A stretch of 51,557 bases of DNA, taken from positions 1-51,557 of the forward strand of contig CAYVKE010000010.1 in NCBI GenBank assembly GCA_964451935.1. The letters run 5' to 3'. This stretch comes from CALFXN01 sp964451935 (GTDB taxonomy: Bacteria; Synergistota; Synergistia; Synergistales; Aminobacteriaceae). Below are positions 33,109-41,422 of this stretch, one piece after another. The position numbers were made by a program, and so were the translations under genes. Position 1 is the stretch's first letter. The number at the start of each line of letters is the position of its first letter. The notes under the pieces were generated by a model. It worked only from the letters and a program-made list of their open reading frames with translations, was not told the DNA's origin and searched no databases.

Positions 33109-33378
33109 CCCTCTTCTCCATTCCGGTCGCGAAGATTCCCCGAAAAAATTGTATCCCCCGCACTTCACGATGTCGAGACGCTTTACAGAAGCGGGAAGGG
33201 GATGGTATCATGCGTCGCGTGTGAAACAAATTATGCTAGCATGCTAAAGTGGTAAAGGATGTGACGCGATGTATTGTTTCAAATCGTTCCCTGACATGCT
33301 ATCACACTCCCCCCGTTCCGACGTGTTGCATTCGACTATCGACCATTCGACGAAACCGAACCGCACCGGGAGGAGACC
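33109..33378. other. Divergent intergenic region between radA and hisZ
   Basis: About 270 bp with no gene that I can support. It must hold promoters in both directions. A 10-bp palindrome ATGCTAGCAT lies at 33233-33242 inside an AT-rich patch; the minus strand reads CATAAT there, a possible -10 for radA. On the plus side TTGTTT at about 33285 is followed by poor -10 candidates. No his T-box or leader peptide with a run of His codons is visible. The hisZ ribosome site GGGAGGAG sits 5 bases before its ATG. Confidence 0.4.
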
Positions 33379-34581
33379 ATGAACCGGATTCCAAAAGGGT
33401 GCGTCAGCTACGGCGCGGAACTCGGCGACGCGCTCGAACGCTGTCGCGCGTCCTTCATGGAGCGTTTCGGCGCGTACGGATATGTCCCGTTCTTCCCCTC
33501 GGGTCTCCAACTTCTCGAATCCTCGTGGGAGATGCTGCCGCCGTCTTTCCGGAAACGACTTCTCCTCGTCACGTCCCCGTTCGGCGAGCCGTGCTGCCTC
33601 AGGCCGGACATCACGCTTGCGGTCGTATCGTCGCTCGCGTCGGGCATGAAGGGCGCCGGAAGGCCGAGGCGGATCTGTTACGCAGACCGCGTCTATAAAA
33701 AGCCCGAAGGACGGGACGCTCCCGTGGAAACCTATCAGCTCGGAGCGGAACGCCTCGGCTGGGACGGCGAGGGCGCGGACATGGAGATGATCGTTCTGCT
33801 TATCGGGGCGCTCGAAAGCATGGGGCTCGTCGACATCACCATCGCCCTCGGAGACGTCTCGATCATGAGGACGGCGATGAACCGGACGGGAAGCGCTTCC
33901 ACGGAGCTTGTCGACGTGTTGCAGTCAGGCTCCCTGACGGAATTCCTGACGCTCGTGGACCGTGCGGACATCCCCGACTACTCTCGGCGGATCCTCCGGG
34001 AACTCCCCTTCCTGAAAGGAAACGGAGACGTGCTCGACGCGGGGGCGAAGCTATTCGACGATCCCGACCTCTTCCGAAACCTGCGGAATCTGTACGACGG
34101 ACTCGCGTCGCTCGGATACGGCGACAGGATCGTCCTCGATCTGGGGCTCGCGCGGGAACTCGGATATTACAGCGGCCCGGTGTTCGACGTGTACGCGCCG
34201 GATTCGGGCGTTCCGATCGGCGGAGGCGGACGCTACGACGCCCTGCTCCAGCGGTTCGGCGTCCGGTCGCAGGCCGTGGGGTGCGCGATCAACCTCGAAA
34301 GGAGCGTGATCGACGCCGTCTCGCGCGAAAAGGACGATACGCTCGTCGCCTGGGGCGGAGGCGGCCGTCGCGAACGCGCCTTCCTGGCGGCGGAGCGGCT
34401 TCGCGCAGCGGGAATCCGCTTCGAGATGAGCTGGTGCGATGACGCCGCCGCCTCGATGCGCGACGCGAGAGAAGGCGGACAGCGATGGTGGACCGACCTG
34501 AGCGGCGAGGAAGTCATCGACCTCGAACGCGGCGGCTCCGTCGGCCTCGCGTCGTGGTCGAAAGGGCGACGGACATGCTGA
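33379..34581 (+). CDS. hisZ: ATP phosphoribosyltransferase regulatory subunit
   Basis: A 400-residue class II synthetase-like protein related to HisRS but without an anticodon-binding domain. Motif 2-like LRPDITLAVV (about 74-83), YADRVYKKPEG, and a motif 3-like GGGGRYDALLQRFG (about 276-289) are visible. HisZ pairs with the short form of HisG to give the hetero-octameric, histidine-sensitive enzyme of the first pathway step. It is the first gene of the operon and overlaps hisG by 7 bases. Confidence 0.93.
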   Translation: MNRIPKGCVSYGAELGDALERCRASFMERFGAYGYVPFFPSGLQLLESSWEMLPPSFRKRLLLVTSPFGEPCCLRPDITLAVVSSLASGMKGAGRPRRICYADRVYKKPEGRDAPVETYQLGAERLGWDGEGADMEMIVLLIGALESMGLVDITIALGDVSIMRTAMNRTGSASTELVDVLQSGSLTEFLTLVDRADIPDYSRRILRELPFLKGNGDVLDAGAKLFDDPDLFRNLRNLYDGLASLGYGDRIVLDLGLARELGYYSGPVFDVYAPDSGVPIGGGGRYDALLQRFGVRSQAVGCAINLERSVIDAVSREKDDTLVAWGGGGRRERAFLAAERLRAAGIRFEMSWCDDAAASMRDAREGGQRWWTDLSGEEVIDLERGGSVGLASWSKGRRTC

Positions 34582-35252
34582 CGTTCGTCCTGCCGACCGG
34601 ACGCGTCCTTCGGGACGCGATCGCGCTGATCGAGGCGGCAGACCTTCCCGCGGGCGAACTTTCCTCCATCGGCCGGCGGCTTGTCCTGGAAGACGGGGGG
34701 TTCCGGTTCATCCTCGCGAAACCAATGGATGTCCCGATGTATATCGTCGCGGGGACCGCGGATCTCGGGCTTGCGGGAAGCGACGTCCTCATGGAAACGG
34801 AGGCGCCGCTCGTCGATCTCGCGGACACCGGGATGGGCGTTTGTCGGATGGTTCTCGCCGCGCCGCGCGACGTGAGCATCGGCGGATGCGACGTTCCGGA
34901 ACGTCGTCCGCGAAACGGGCGCGAACGCGCCGGCGGCCTTCCGTGGATCCGCGTCGCCACGAAATATCCCGGAATCGCCGACCGTTATTTCTCCTCCCGG
35001 GGCCTCCAGGCGGAGATCATCCATCTGAACGGCTCCGTCGAGCTGGCGCCCCGTCTCGGCATGAGCGACTGCATCGTCGATATCGTCCAGACGGGAACCA
35101 CCCTCGCCGCAAACGGACTCGTCGAACGCGCGACGATCTGCCCGGTATCGCTCCGGCTCGTCGCAAGCAAGCGAAGCGTCGTGCAACGGCAACGGGAGAT
35201 CCGCGATATTCGTGACGCTATGACAGCGAAAGGAAGGATTGTGGATCGATGA
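34575..35252 (+). CDS. hisG: ATP phosphoribosyltransferase, short form
   Basis: A 225-residue HisG(S): MLTFVLPTGRVL start, GTADLGLAGSDVLME, and the PRPP-binding DCIVDIVQTGTTLAANGL (about 181-198). It lacks the C-terminal regulatory domain of long HisG, consistent with the neighbouring hisZ. It condenses ATP with PRPP. The family start fixes the ATG inside the end of hisZ. It overlaps hisB by four bases (ATGA). Confidence 0.95.
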   Translation: MLTFVLPTGRVLRDAIALIEAADLPAGELSSIGRRLVLEDGGFRFILAKPMDVPMYIVAGTADLGLAGSDVLMETEAPLVDLADTGMGVCRMVLAAPRDVSIGGCDVPERRPRNGRERAGGLPWIRVATKYPGIADRYFSSRGLQAEIIHLNGSVELAPRLGMSDCIVDIVQTGTTLAANGLVERATICPVSLRLVASKRSVVQRQREIRDIRDAMTAKGRIVDR

Positions 35253-35827
35253 GCGCAACGATCGAGCGAACGACGAAAGAAACGCGCATCACGCTCTCAC
35301 TGGATGTCGGCGGCGGAGACGATATCGAAATCGAAATCGGGATTCCGTGCGGCTTTCTCCGGCACATGATGGAACTGCTCGCGTTTCACGCGGGGTGGCG
35401 TTTGAATGTCCGGGCCGATGGAGACACGGATGTCGACGCGCATCACCTGACAGAGGACATCGCCATCTGCCTCGGGCGGGCGTTTCTCGAAGAATGGACG
35501 CGCGTCGAACGAGCACGGTACGGCTGGTGCGCGCTTCCAATGGACGGAAGCTGCGCGCTCGTCTCCGTCGATCTCAGCGGCCGGGGGGGCTTTCACTTCG
35601 ACGATGCCTTCCCGGCGCAAAAATGCGGCGACTTCGACATGGAACTGATCGCGGAATTCTGGACCGCCTTCTGCCGCGAGGCGCGAGTCACGGCTCACGC
35701 GCGTTTTCTCGCGAAGGACAACGCCCATCACATGGCCGAGGCGCTTTTCAAGGGAATGGGGCGGGCGCTGCGCCAGGCGCTCGTTCCGTCGGACACGGCA
35801 TCGACGACAAAGGGGGTTCTTCTATGA
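35249..35827 (+). CDS. hisB: Imidazoleglycerol-phosphate dehydratase
   Basis: A 192-residue monofunctional HisB with both metal-binding histidine motifs, HHLTEDIAICLG (about 65-76) and NAHHMAEALFKGMGRAL (about 160-176). It carries out step six of the pathway. The first motif departs slightly from the usual HHTxED (HHLTED). It overlaps hisG and hisH in ATGA junctions. There is no fused phosphatase domain, so histidinol-phosphatase must be encoded elsewhere. Confidence 0.95.
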   Translation: MSATIERTTKETRITLSLDVGGGDDIEIEIGIPCGFLRHMMELLAFHAGWRLNVRADGDTDVDAHHLTEDIAICLGRAFLEEWTRVERARYGWCALPMDGSCALVSVDLSGRGGFHFDDAFPAQKCGDFDMELIAEFWTAFCREARVTAHARFLAKDNAHHMAEALFKGMGRALRQALVPSDTASTTKGVLL

Positions 35828-36456
35828 TCGGAATCATCGAATACGGCGCGGGAAACACCGGGAACGTCCTGCGCGCCCTGTCGCGACTCGGCGTCGCGTC
35901 ACGGCTGCTCGAAACGCCGGAAGATCTTCGCGACGCGACGACATTGCTTCTTCCCGGCGTCGGCGCGTTCGGTCCGGCGGTGGAGCGACTCCGGACCACA
36001 GGATGGGCCGACACGCTTCTGCGCTGGAACGGACTCGGGAAACCGATCCTTGGAATCTGCCTCGGAATGCAGCTTCTCTGCGAGTCGAGCGACGAAAACG
36101 GCTCCCATACGGGGCTCGGCGTCTTCCGCGGCCACGTGGAAGCGATTCGCGCCCGAAAGCGCCTCCACATGGGATGGAACGAAATCCGCCTCACCGACGG
36201 AGCGGACGGCGCGACCCTTCCGGACGGCGCGTTCATGTACTTCGTCCACGGCTATTGCGTCCTGTCGAGCCCCGATACGCTGGCGACAACCGAATTCGAA
36301 AACGTCCGCTTCGCGTCCGCCCTCAGGCGCGGGCGCGCCGTCGGATTCCAGTTCCATCCGGAACGAAGCGGCCCCGTCGGATTGCGGCTCCTCGCCTCCG
36401 TCATCGCCGGACTGGAGAAGTCGGGAGGAGTATCCGGAGAGGAAAGCGTCGCATGA
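35824..36456 (+). CDS. hisH: Imidazole glycerol phosphate synthase, glutaminase subunit
   Basis: A 210-residue class I glutamine amidotransferase with the catalytic Cys in GICLGMQLL and the His-Glu pair in FQFHPERSG. It supplies ammonia to HisF through a channel. The start is the ATG overlapping the hisB stop. It overlaps hisA by four bases. Confidence 0.95.
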   Translation: MIGIIEYGAGNTGNVLRALSRLGVASRLLETPEDLRDATTLLLPGVGAFGPAVERLRTTGWADTLLRWNGLGKPILGICLGMQLLCESSDENGSHTGLGVFRGHVEAIRARKRLHMGWNEIRLTDGADGATLPDGAFMYFVHGYCVLSSPDTLATTEFENVRFASALRRGRAVGFQFHPERSGPVGLRLLASVIAGLEKSGGVSGEESVA

Positions 36457-37169
36457 TCCTTCTGCCGGCCATCGATCTCTACAAGGGAAATGTCGTCCGG
36501 CTGCGCAAAGGCGATTTCTCCGACTCGACGGTGTTCCCCGACGCTCCGGAAGACGCTGCCATCCGTTTCCGGCAAGCGGGCGCCGAATACATTCACGTCA
36601 TCGATCTCGAAGGAGCGGAATGCGGTCGTCCGGTGCATGCGAACGTCCTGCCCGTGCTGAAGCGACATGGGATGCGCATTCACTTCGGGGGCGGCCTCCG
36701 CGCCGCAGGATCGATCGAAACCGCGCTGAACGCGGGAGCCGATGCGGTCTACGTCGGAAGCGCCCTCGCGGATCCGTCGCTCGCGGAACGTCTTTTTGCG
36801 CGTTTCGCAGACCGGATCATTCCGGCGGTCGACGTTCGCGCCGGCCGCACGGCCGTCGACGGCTGGAAGACGACGACGCGCGAGACGCCGGAGCAGTCCG
36901 TCGGACGCCTCGCGTCCCTCGGCTGGAACACATTCCTCGTCACATCCGTCGAACGTGACGGGTGCGGCCTCGGGCCGGACATCGCGCTCTACGAACGCAT
37001 CCTGACACTGTTTCCGGGACTTTCGATCCTTGCCGCAGGGGGAACGAGCACGCCAGCGCACATCCGGGCGCTCCGCGAGGCGAGACTCGCGGGCGCGGTC
37101 CTCGGGCGCGCACTGTACGACGGAACGCTTGACCTCGCCCGAGCGTTCGCCGAGGCGTCCGAATGCTGA
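36453..37169 (+). CDS. hisA: ProFAR isomerase (phosphoribosylformimino-AICAR-P isomerase)
   Basis: A 238-residue (beta/alpha)8 barrel: LLPAIDLYKGNVVRLRKGDF at the start with the catalytic Asp, HFGGGLR, a mid-barrel AVDVRAG with the second Asp, and AAGGTST near the end. It performs the Amadori step of histidine synthesis. It overlaps hisH (ATGA) and hisF (7 bases). Confidence 0.95.
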   Translation: MILLPAIDLYKGNVVRLRKGDFSDSTVFPDAPEDAAIRFRQAGAEYIHVIDLEGAECGRPVHANVLPVLKRHGMRIHFGGGLRAAGSIETALNAGADAVYVGSALADPSLAERLFARFADRIIPAVDVRAGRTAVDGWKTTTRETPEQSVGRLASLGWNTFLVTSVERDGCGLGPDIALYERILTLFPGLSILAAGGTSTPAHIRALREARLAGAVLGRALYDGTLDLARAFAEASEC

Positions 37170-37924
37170 CGCGACGCATCATCCCCTGCCTCGACGTCCG
37201 CGACGGACGCGTCGTGAAGGGAGTGCGTTTCGTGGATCTGAAGGATTCGGGCGATCCGGCGAGCCTCGCCCGCCGCTATATGGACGAAGGCGCCGACGAA
37301 ATCGTCTTCCTGGACATAAGCGCCTCGCACGAACGCCGCGAAACCATGCGGAACTGGGTGTGCGCCGTCGCGGACGAACTTTCGATCCCGTTTACCGTCG
37401 GAGGGGGCATCTCGACCGTGACGCAGGCGCGCGAACTCGTCTCGCTCGGCGCGGACAAGATTTCGCTGAACACGGCCGCCGTCCGGAATCCGAGTCTGAT
37501 CGCCGATTGCGCGGCGCTTCTCGGCGATCAGGCCGTCGTCCTCGCGGTGGATACCCGCAGGACGCCTTCCGGAACGTACGAAGTCATCATCGAAGGCGGA
37601 CGAACGCCGACCGGACGTGACGCCATCGAATGGATCCGCGAGGGCGTCCGCTTGGGCTGCGGAGAAATACTGCTGACGTCCATGGATCGCGACGGGACCA
37701 AAGAGGGGTACGATATCGAACAACTCGCGCTCGTCTCCGGCAGCGTCGACGTCCCGGTCATCGCATCGGGCGGAGCCGGCTCCGTCCGGAATCTCTTCGA
37801 CGCATTGCAGGCGGGGGCGGACGCCGTTCTGGCCGCTTCCATCTTTCACAACGGAATCCATACGATCGCGGAGGTCAAAGACACGCTCGCGGCCCTCGGG
37901 ATTCCCATCCGAACGACGAGGTGA
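37163..37924 (+). CDS. hisF: Imidazole glycerol phosphate synthase, cyclase subunit
   Basis: A 253-residue (beta/alpha)8 barrel of standard length, with RIIPCLDVRDGRVVKGVRF (catalytic Asp11), FTVGGGIS, LLTSMDRDGTKEGYD (second catalytic Asp) and IASGGAG. With HisH it makes imidazole glycerol phosphate and AICAR. It overlaps hisA and is followed by hisIE after 5 bp. Confidence 0.97.
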   Translation: MLTRRIIPCLDVRDGRVVKGVRFVDLKDSGDPASLARRYMDEGADEIVFLDISASHERRETMRNWVCAVADELSIPFTVGGGISTVTQARELVSLGADKISLNTAAVRNPSLIADCAALLGDQAVVLAVDTRRTPSGTYEVIIEGGRTPTGRDAIEWIREGVRLGCGEILLTSMDRDGTKEGYDIEQLALVSGSVDVPVIASGGAGSVRNLFDALQAGADAVLAASIFHNGIHTIAEVKDTLAALGIPIRTTR

Positions 37925-37929
37925 TCTTT

Positions 37930-38613
37930 ATGGAAACATCAGCGCTCGACACGCTGCAATTCGACGAATCCGGCCTCATCCCCGTGATCGTTCAGGACGC
38001 GGACACGGCGGAAGTCCTGATGTTGGGCTATGCGAACCGGGAGGCGCTCAACGTGACGCTCTCCGGCGGAAAGGTGACATTCTTCAGCCGGAAGAGGAAA
38101 TGCCTCTGGACGAAAGGGGAAACGAGCGGAAACACACTGACGCTGACGGAAATGTTCATCGACTGCGACGAGGACGCCGTGCTCGTTCGAGCCCGCCCGC
38201 AGGGCCCGACCTGCCATACGGGGGAGCGAACGTGCTTCTTTCGGAGGGCAACAACGCCAAAACGGCCGGACCCCAGCTTTCTGGGGCGGCTGTACAACTA
38301 CCTTTTGTCGCGAAAGGACGCTCCGCCTTCCGAAAGCTACACAGCACGGTTGATCGCAAGCAGTCTGTCGCGCGTCGCCCAGAAGGTGGGCGAAGAAGGC
38401 GTGGAAACGGCTCTTGCGGTGGTTCAGGGCGACGCGGAGCGGATCGTATCCGAAACGGCGGATCTATTCTACCACACGCTCGTCGCGCTGATCGCCTCAG
38501 GCGTTCCGCTGACGGACGTCATCCACGAACTGGAAGAACGTCACTCCGCGTCTCCGAAAGGCCAGAGCACGCCTCGTCCCGCCTCTCCGGAAACCGCCAG
38601 CCGAAGTTCCTGA
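37930..38613 (+). CDS. hisIE: Bifunctional phosphoribosyl-AMP cyclohydrolase / phosphoribosyl-ATP pyrophosphatase
   Basis: A 227-residue fusion. The HisI part (1-115) has GYANREAL, FFSRKRKCLWTKGETSGN and the zinc-binding GPTCHTGERTCFF. The HisE part (about 125-205) has SYTARLIASSLSRVAQKVGEEGVETALA and ETADLFYHTLVAL. It performs steps two and three. A tail of about 15 residues rich in Pro and Ser lies beyond the fold and overlaps the end of the converging PHP gene by 73 bp. It is the last gene of the operon; no T-tailed terminator follows. Confidence 0.94.
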   Translation: METSALDTLQFDESGLIPVIVQDADTAEVLMLGYANREALNVTLSGGKVTFFSRKRKCLWTKGETSGNTLTLTEMFIDCDEDAVLVRARPQGPTCHTGERTCFFRRATTPKRPDPSFLGRLYNYLLSRKDAPPSESYTARLIASSLSRVAQKVGEEGVETALAVVQGDAERIVSETADLFYHTLVALIASGVPLTDVIHELEERHSASPKGQSTPRPASPETASRSS

Positions 38614-39305
38614 AACGTGGGAGCTTCCATTCGATACGTGCTCGCGAAAGAATACTTCATGTCCTCGAGACGATGCGCATCGGACGATCGCAGGATCGTC
38701 CGATGCGCATATTCGCTCCGAAGCAGCTCAGCTTCGTTCGCCGTCAGGCGGCGGGAGAATTCCAGCGCGTCGGCCGGGAAATCGTCCGGAATGGGGCCGA
38801 GAACCGCCGGATATGCGAACGAAGCGCGGTCAACGTGCGCCAGAAACGCGATTCCCCCAAGCTCGTGCGCCATTTCGACGACTTCGTCGACGGAATAGCC
38901 GACGCCCTGCACGAGAAGAATCTCTTCCTCCCGCACGATGTTGTTCTCCTCGTCAATGACGATCTGTTCCCCGAACACGTCGGAACGGTTCTTCACAGGC
39001 GGCATCCGCAACCAGAGCCGGCGCTGCATTGCGAAGGCATCCTCGCACGTCCCGAACAGACAGACGACGTGAATATCTTCGGCCGTCTGGACCTCCATCC
39101 CCGGAAAGACGACCAGCTGAGTTCCTTTCGCCGCGCCGATGACGGCCGGGCAGTTGTCCGCCGCGTTATGGTCGGTCACGGCAATGATGTCGAGCCGTTC
39201 TTCGAGCGCGCGCGCCACGATATCCGGCGCACCCATTTCGAGTTCGCCGCACGGCGACAGAACGGTGTGGATATGGAGATCGGCCCGGAACAGCCGGAAA
39301 CTCAT
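38541..39305 (-). CDS. PHP-domain phosphoesterase
   Basis: A 254-residue PHP protein with the metal-binding motifs DLHIHTVLSPCGE (9-21), VTDHNAADN (about 42-50), HVDRAS and a terminal SDAH. Stand-alone PHP proteins hydrolyse phosphoesters, but the substrate is unknown. The start overlaps the upstream DRTGG gene in ATGA. PHP genes recur next to hydrogenase-like and GHKL ATPase genes in Thermotoga and Firmicutes. The codons for ILRSSDAHR form half of a perfect 17-bp inverted repeat. Confidence 0.88.
   Translation of the reverse strand: MSFRLFRADLHIHTVLSPCGELEMGAPDIVARALEERLDIIAVTDHNAADNCPAVIGAAKGTQLVVFPGMEVQTAEDIHVVCLFGTCEDAFAMQRRLWLRMPPVKNRSDVFGEQIVIDEENNIVREEEILLVQGVGYSVDEVVEMAHELGGIAFLAHVDRASFAYPAVLGPIPDDFPADALEFSRRLTANEAELLRSEYAHRTILRSSDAHRLEDMKYSFASTYRMEAPTFQELRLAVSGEAGRGVLWPFGDAE
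38673..38710. repeat. Perfect 17-bp inverted repeat with 4-base loop inside the PHP gene
   Basis: The arm ATGCGCATCGGACGATC (38673-38689) is followed by GCAG and then by its exact complement (38694-38710). It encodes AHRTILRSSDAHR on the minus strand, so the hairpin is built from conserved PHP codons. On the plus strand it lies 60 bp after the hisIE stop, where the his operon lacks any other terminator. It has no T tract, so it would act as a pausing, processing or RNA-protecting structure instead of a classical terminator. Confidence 0.85.
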
Positions 39306-39643
39306 ACGGATCCGCGAAGCCCCCGGGCATGCAGCTCCGCGCATACATCGAACGTGGATGACGCGCAAACGGCGAGAAAGAGCGACTCTTCGCGGCATTT
39401 TTCGACAAGGTCTTCGTTCGGCCTTCGTCCGGACGCCAGGATGATTCCACACACGTCGCGCAGGACGGCGACGGCCGCGACGTTGAGGTGAATCTGAATC
39501 GTGACCCACACCATTCCGGGCGCGGCCTCCGCCATGATGCAGCTCAACAGGTCTCCCGCAACGCCGCCCGTGACGTCCCGTTCAAGCGATCCCGGAACGA
39601 TCACCTCAAGCCCGGGAAACTCAGATAAATCGCTGATCTTCAT
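39302..39643 (-). CDS. DRTGG-domain protein, downstream copy
   Basis: A 113-residue protein resembling the DRTGG fold: GSLERDVTGGVAGDLLSCIM (about 18-37) carries the RDVTGG variant of the signature, followed by alternating hydrophobic strands (MVWVTIQIH, NVAAVAVLRDVCGIILA). DRTGG domains occur next to CBS domains and in phosphotransacetylase-like proteins and are thought to bind small ligands. It overlaps the hydrogenase-like gene by 23 bases and the PHP gene by four. Its ribosome site is weak, so coupling is likely. Confidence 0.75.
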   Translation of the reverse strand: MKISDLSEFPGLEVIVPGSLERDVTGGVAGDLLSCIMAEAAPGMVWVTIQIHLNVAAVAVLRDVCGIILASGRRPNEDLVEKCREESLFLAVCASSTFDVCAELHARGLRGSV

Positions 39644-40955
39644 GATCGTGAATCACTTGTGATCGGAAGGTATGCGGGATCTTTCCGGAAAGCGAGTGGA
39701 TCTCGGCGCTCAGGCCATATATCCGCTCGCGGAGCTTGAAAATGCAGTCCGTCATCTCTCCGTGTCCCCGGACGATATCCTCGGCGAGCGCCCTGCATGA
39801 AGGCCTGCCGCAGGAACCGCAGTCGATATGAGGCAGCTCCGAAAAGATCGCGTTCATCGTCCGGAGTCTGTCCATCGCCTCCTTGAGATTTTCCGCCAGC
39901 GGTATCCGTTGCTTCGCCGTGATGGTTTTTTCCAGCTTCCATATGCCGGACTCGAACCCGTCCTCCGCAGCGCGGCGCTCCTGATCCGCAGCGGACCAGT
40001 CGATCTTGATGCTGTCCAGACGGAGCTGCGAAAGAAAGCGCGATTCGGACGTTCCAACGCCGCCGATGCACCCCAGATCGCACGCACGACATTCAATATA
40101 GTCCACCCCGGCAAGACGTCCCAGCTCCAGTTCCGTGAGCAAATCCTTCGTGTTGCGCAAACCGGACACCGAAATGGTCGTCAGCGGACGCTCGGAAAAG
40201 GATTCGACGTGACGACTCTCCCCGCCGGAGACCGACCAGAGCAACCATCGGCGGTTCGGCTGCGTCTGCAAGACTCCCGCGACCTTCGGGCTCCCGGCGA
40301 GAATGTCGCGAACCAGTCTGCGAACGGAGATGGAATACGTCATCGTGCTTCGATCCCGTCCCTCCGGCGCATGGACCAGCGTCGTCTTCGCGGGACAGGG
40401 AACCGCCATGGTGACGGGGTCTTCCCGCCCTGTCTTCAGCCTCCAGAGGGCCACTCCTATTTCAAGCGGCGACTCGACGGGAACGATCCGTCCGATGAGT
40501 TCGGGGAAGTTGATCTGAATGAGCCGGAGAACCGCCGGACAATACGTCGAGATGAACGGAAGCCGGTCGCGATTCTCCGTATCGAGAAGTTTCGCAATCG
40601 CGTAGGCCGCCATGTCATATGCGGTCGCCTCATACTCCGTCAGGTCTTCGATCCCGGAACTCTGAAGCGCCTCTTTCATAAGCGCGGGGCGCGCATAGGC
40701 CCCCACCTGGACATAAAACGTCGGATCGGCCATAAGGACGAGATTCTTCTGTGCGCGTAACACGTGCCATTCGTCTTCGTACAGCTGGATCGCCTTTTCC
40801 CGGCAGACGCGCACGCACTCGCCGCAGTCGATGCAGAGTTCCGGAATAATGCGGACAAGGCCTTCTATGACGCGCAACGCTTCCGTCGGGCAGGACTTGA
40901 TGCAATTGGCGCATCCGCGACATCGCGCGTCCTGAACCCTGACTCCTCCGGACAC
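39621..40955 (-). CDS. [FeFe]-hydrogenase-like iron-sulfur protein, probably sensory
   Basis: A 444-residue protein. The N-terminus has a two-cluster ferredoxin (Cys12, 15, 18, 22 and Cys41, 44, 47, 51). The middle is a hydrogenase large-subunit domain with counterparts of all three H-cluster motifs: STYCP (Cys139), VPCPAK (Cys187) and ECRACDLGCIGG (Cys292, Cys296). All four H-cluster ligands are therefore kept, while the cysteine that relays protons in catalytic enzymes (TSCCP) is Tyr138. A C-terminal CGSCGRPSC...C (Cys379, 382, 387, 404) would bind a further [4Fe-4S]. The layout fits sensory hydrogenase homologues. The GTG start has GGAGGGG 5 bases upstream. Confidence 0.88.
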   Translation of the reverse strand: MSGGVRVQDARCRGCANCIKSCPTEALRVIEGLVRIIPELCIDCGECVRVCREKAIQLYEDEWHVLRAQKNLVLMADPTFYVQVGAYARPALMKEALQSSGIEDLTEYEATAYDMAAYAIAKLLDTENRDRLPFISTYCPAVLRLIQINFPELIGRIVPVESPLEIGVALWRLKTGREDPVTMAVPCPAKTTLVHAPEGRDRSTMTYSISVRRLVRDILAGSPKVAGVLQTQPNRRWLLWSVSGGESRHVESFSERPLTTISVSGLRNTKDLLTELELGRLAGVDYIECRACDLGCIGGVGTSESRFLSQLRLDSIKIDWSAADQERRAAEDGFESGIWKLEKTITAKQRIPLAENLKEAMDRLRTMNAIFSELPHIDCGSCGRPSCRALAEDIVRGHGEMTDCIFKLRERIYGLSAEIHSLSGKIPHTFRSQVIHDHEDQRFI

Positions 40956-40957
40956 GG

Positions 40958-41419
40958 TTACCCCTCCTTCACGGGTCCCTGAACCAAATCGCCGGGGAAA
41001 CGGATAATCGCATACACAGTCGTCCCTCTTCCCACTTCCGACCGGACATCCAGACTATCCGAGTTCCGCTTCATGTTGGGCAACCCCATGCCGGCGCCGA
41101 AACCCATTTCCCGGATTTCGTCCGTCGCCGTGGAATACCCTTCCTTCATGGCAAGAGCAATATCGGGAATGCCCGGCCCTTCATCCCGGACGAAAAGCTC
41201 CAGACGATCCGGAAACACGGACGCGGTGATCTCTCCGCCTCCGGCGTGAATGACGAGGTTCATTTCCGCCTCATACGCAACCACGGTCGCCCTTCGGGTG
41301 ATATCCGACGGGATCCCGAGCATTTTCAGAACCGACTTGAGTTGCGTGGAGGCCTCCCCGATCGCATCGAACACCCCGCCCTGCACCACGTACCGTTCAA
41401 CGTAGGGTTGGGGACCCAC
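40958..41419 (-). CDS. GHKL-family ATPase, anti-sigma factor / serine kinase type
   Basis: A 153-residue stand-alone HATPase domain of the RsbW/SpoIIAB kind, with the N box EAEMNLVIHAGGG (about 50-62), G1 DEGPGIPD (78-85) and a G2-like GFGAGMGLPNMKR. Such proteins bind or phosphorylate regulatory partners. The GTG start follows the upstream stop by 3 bases, with GAGGTG as ribosome site, and its own stop is 2 bases before the hydrogenase-like gene. No anti-sigma antagonist or sigma factor is in the window. Confidence 0.85.
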   Translation of the reverse strand: MGPQPYVERYVVQGGVFDAIGEASTQLKSVLKMLGIPSDITRRATVVAYEAEMNLVIHAGGGEITASVFPDRLELFVRDEGPGIPDIALAMKEGYSTATDEIREMGFGAGMGLPNMKRNSDSLDVRSEVGRGTTVYAIIRFPGDLVQGPVKEG

Positions 41420-41422
41420 GCA

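Noticed and set aside
33233..33242. Palindrome ATGCTAGCAT in the radA-hisZ gap
   Set aside because: Ten base pairs in an AT-rich patch; no repeat or conserved promoter context supports a binding site.
36003..37169. A long version of hisA beginning inside hisH, and similarly hisH beginning inside hisB
   Set aside because: The family N-termini begin at the ATGA overlaps; the upstream parts are out-of-frame readings of the preceding gene.
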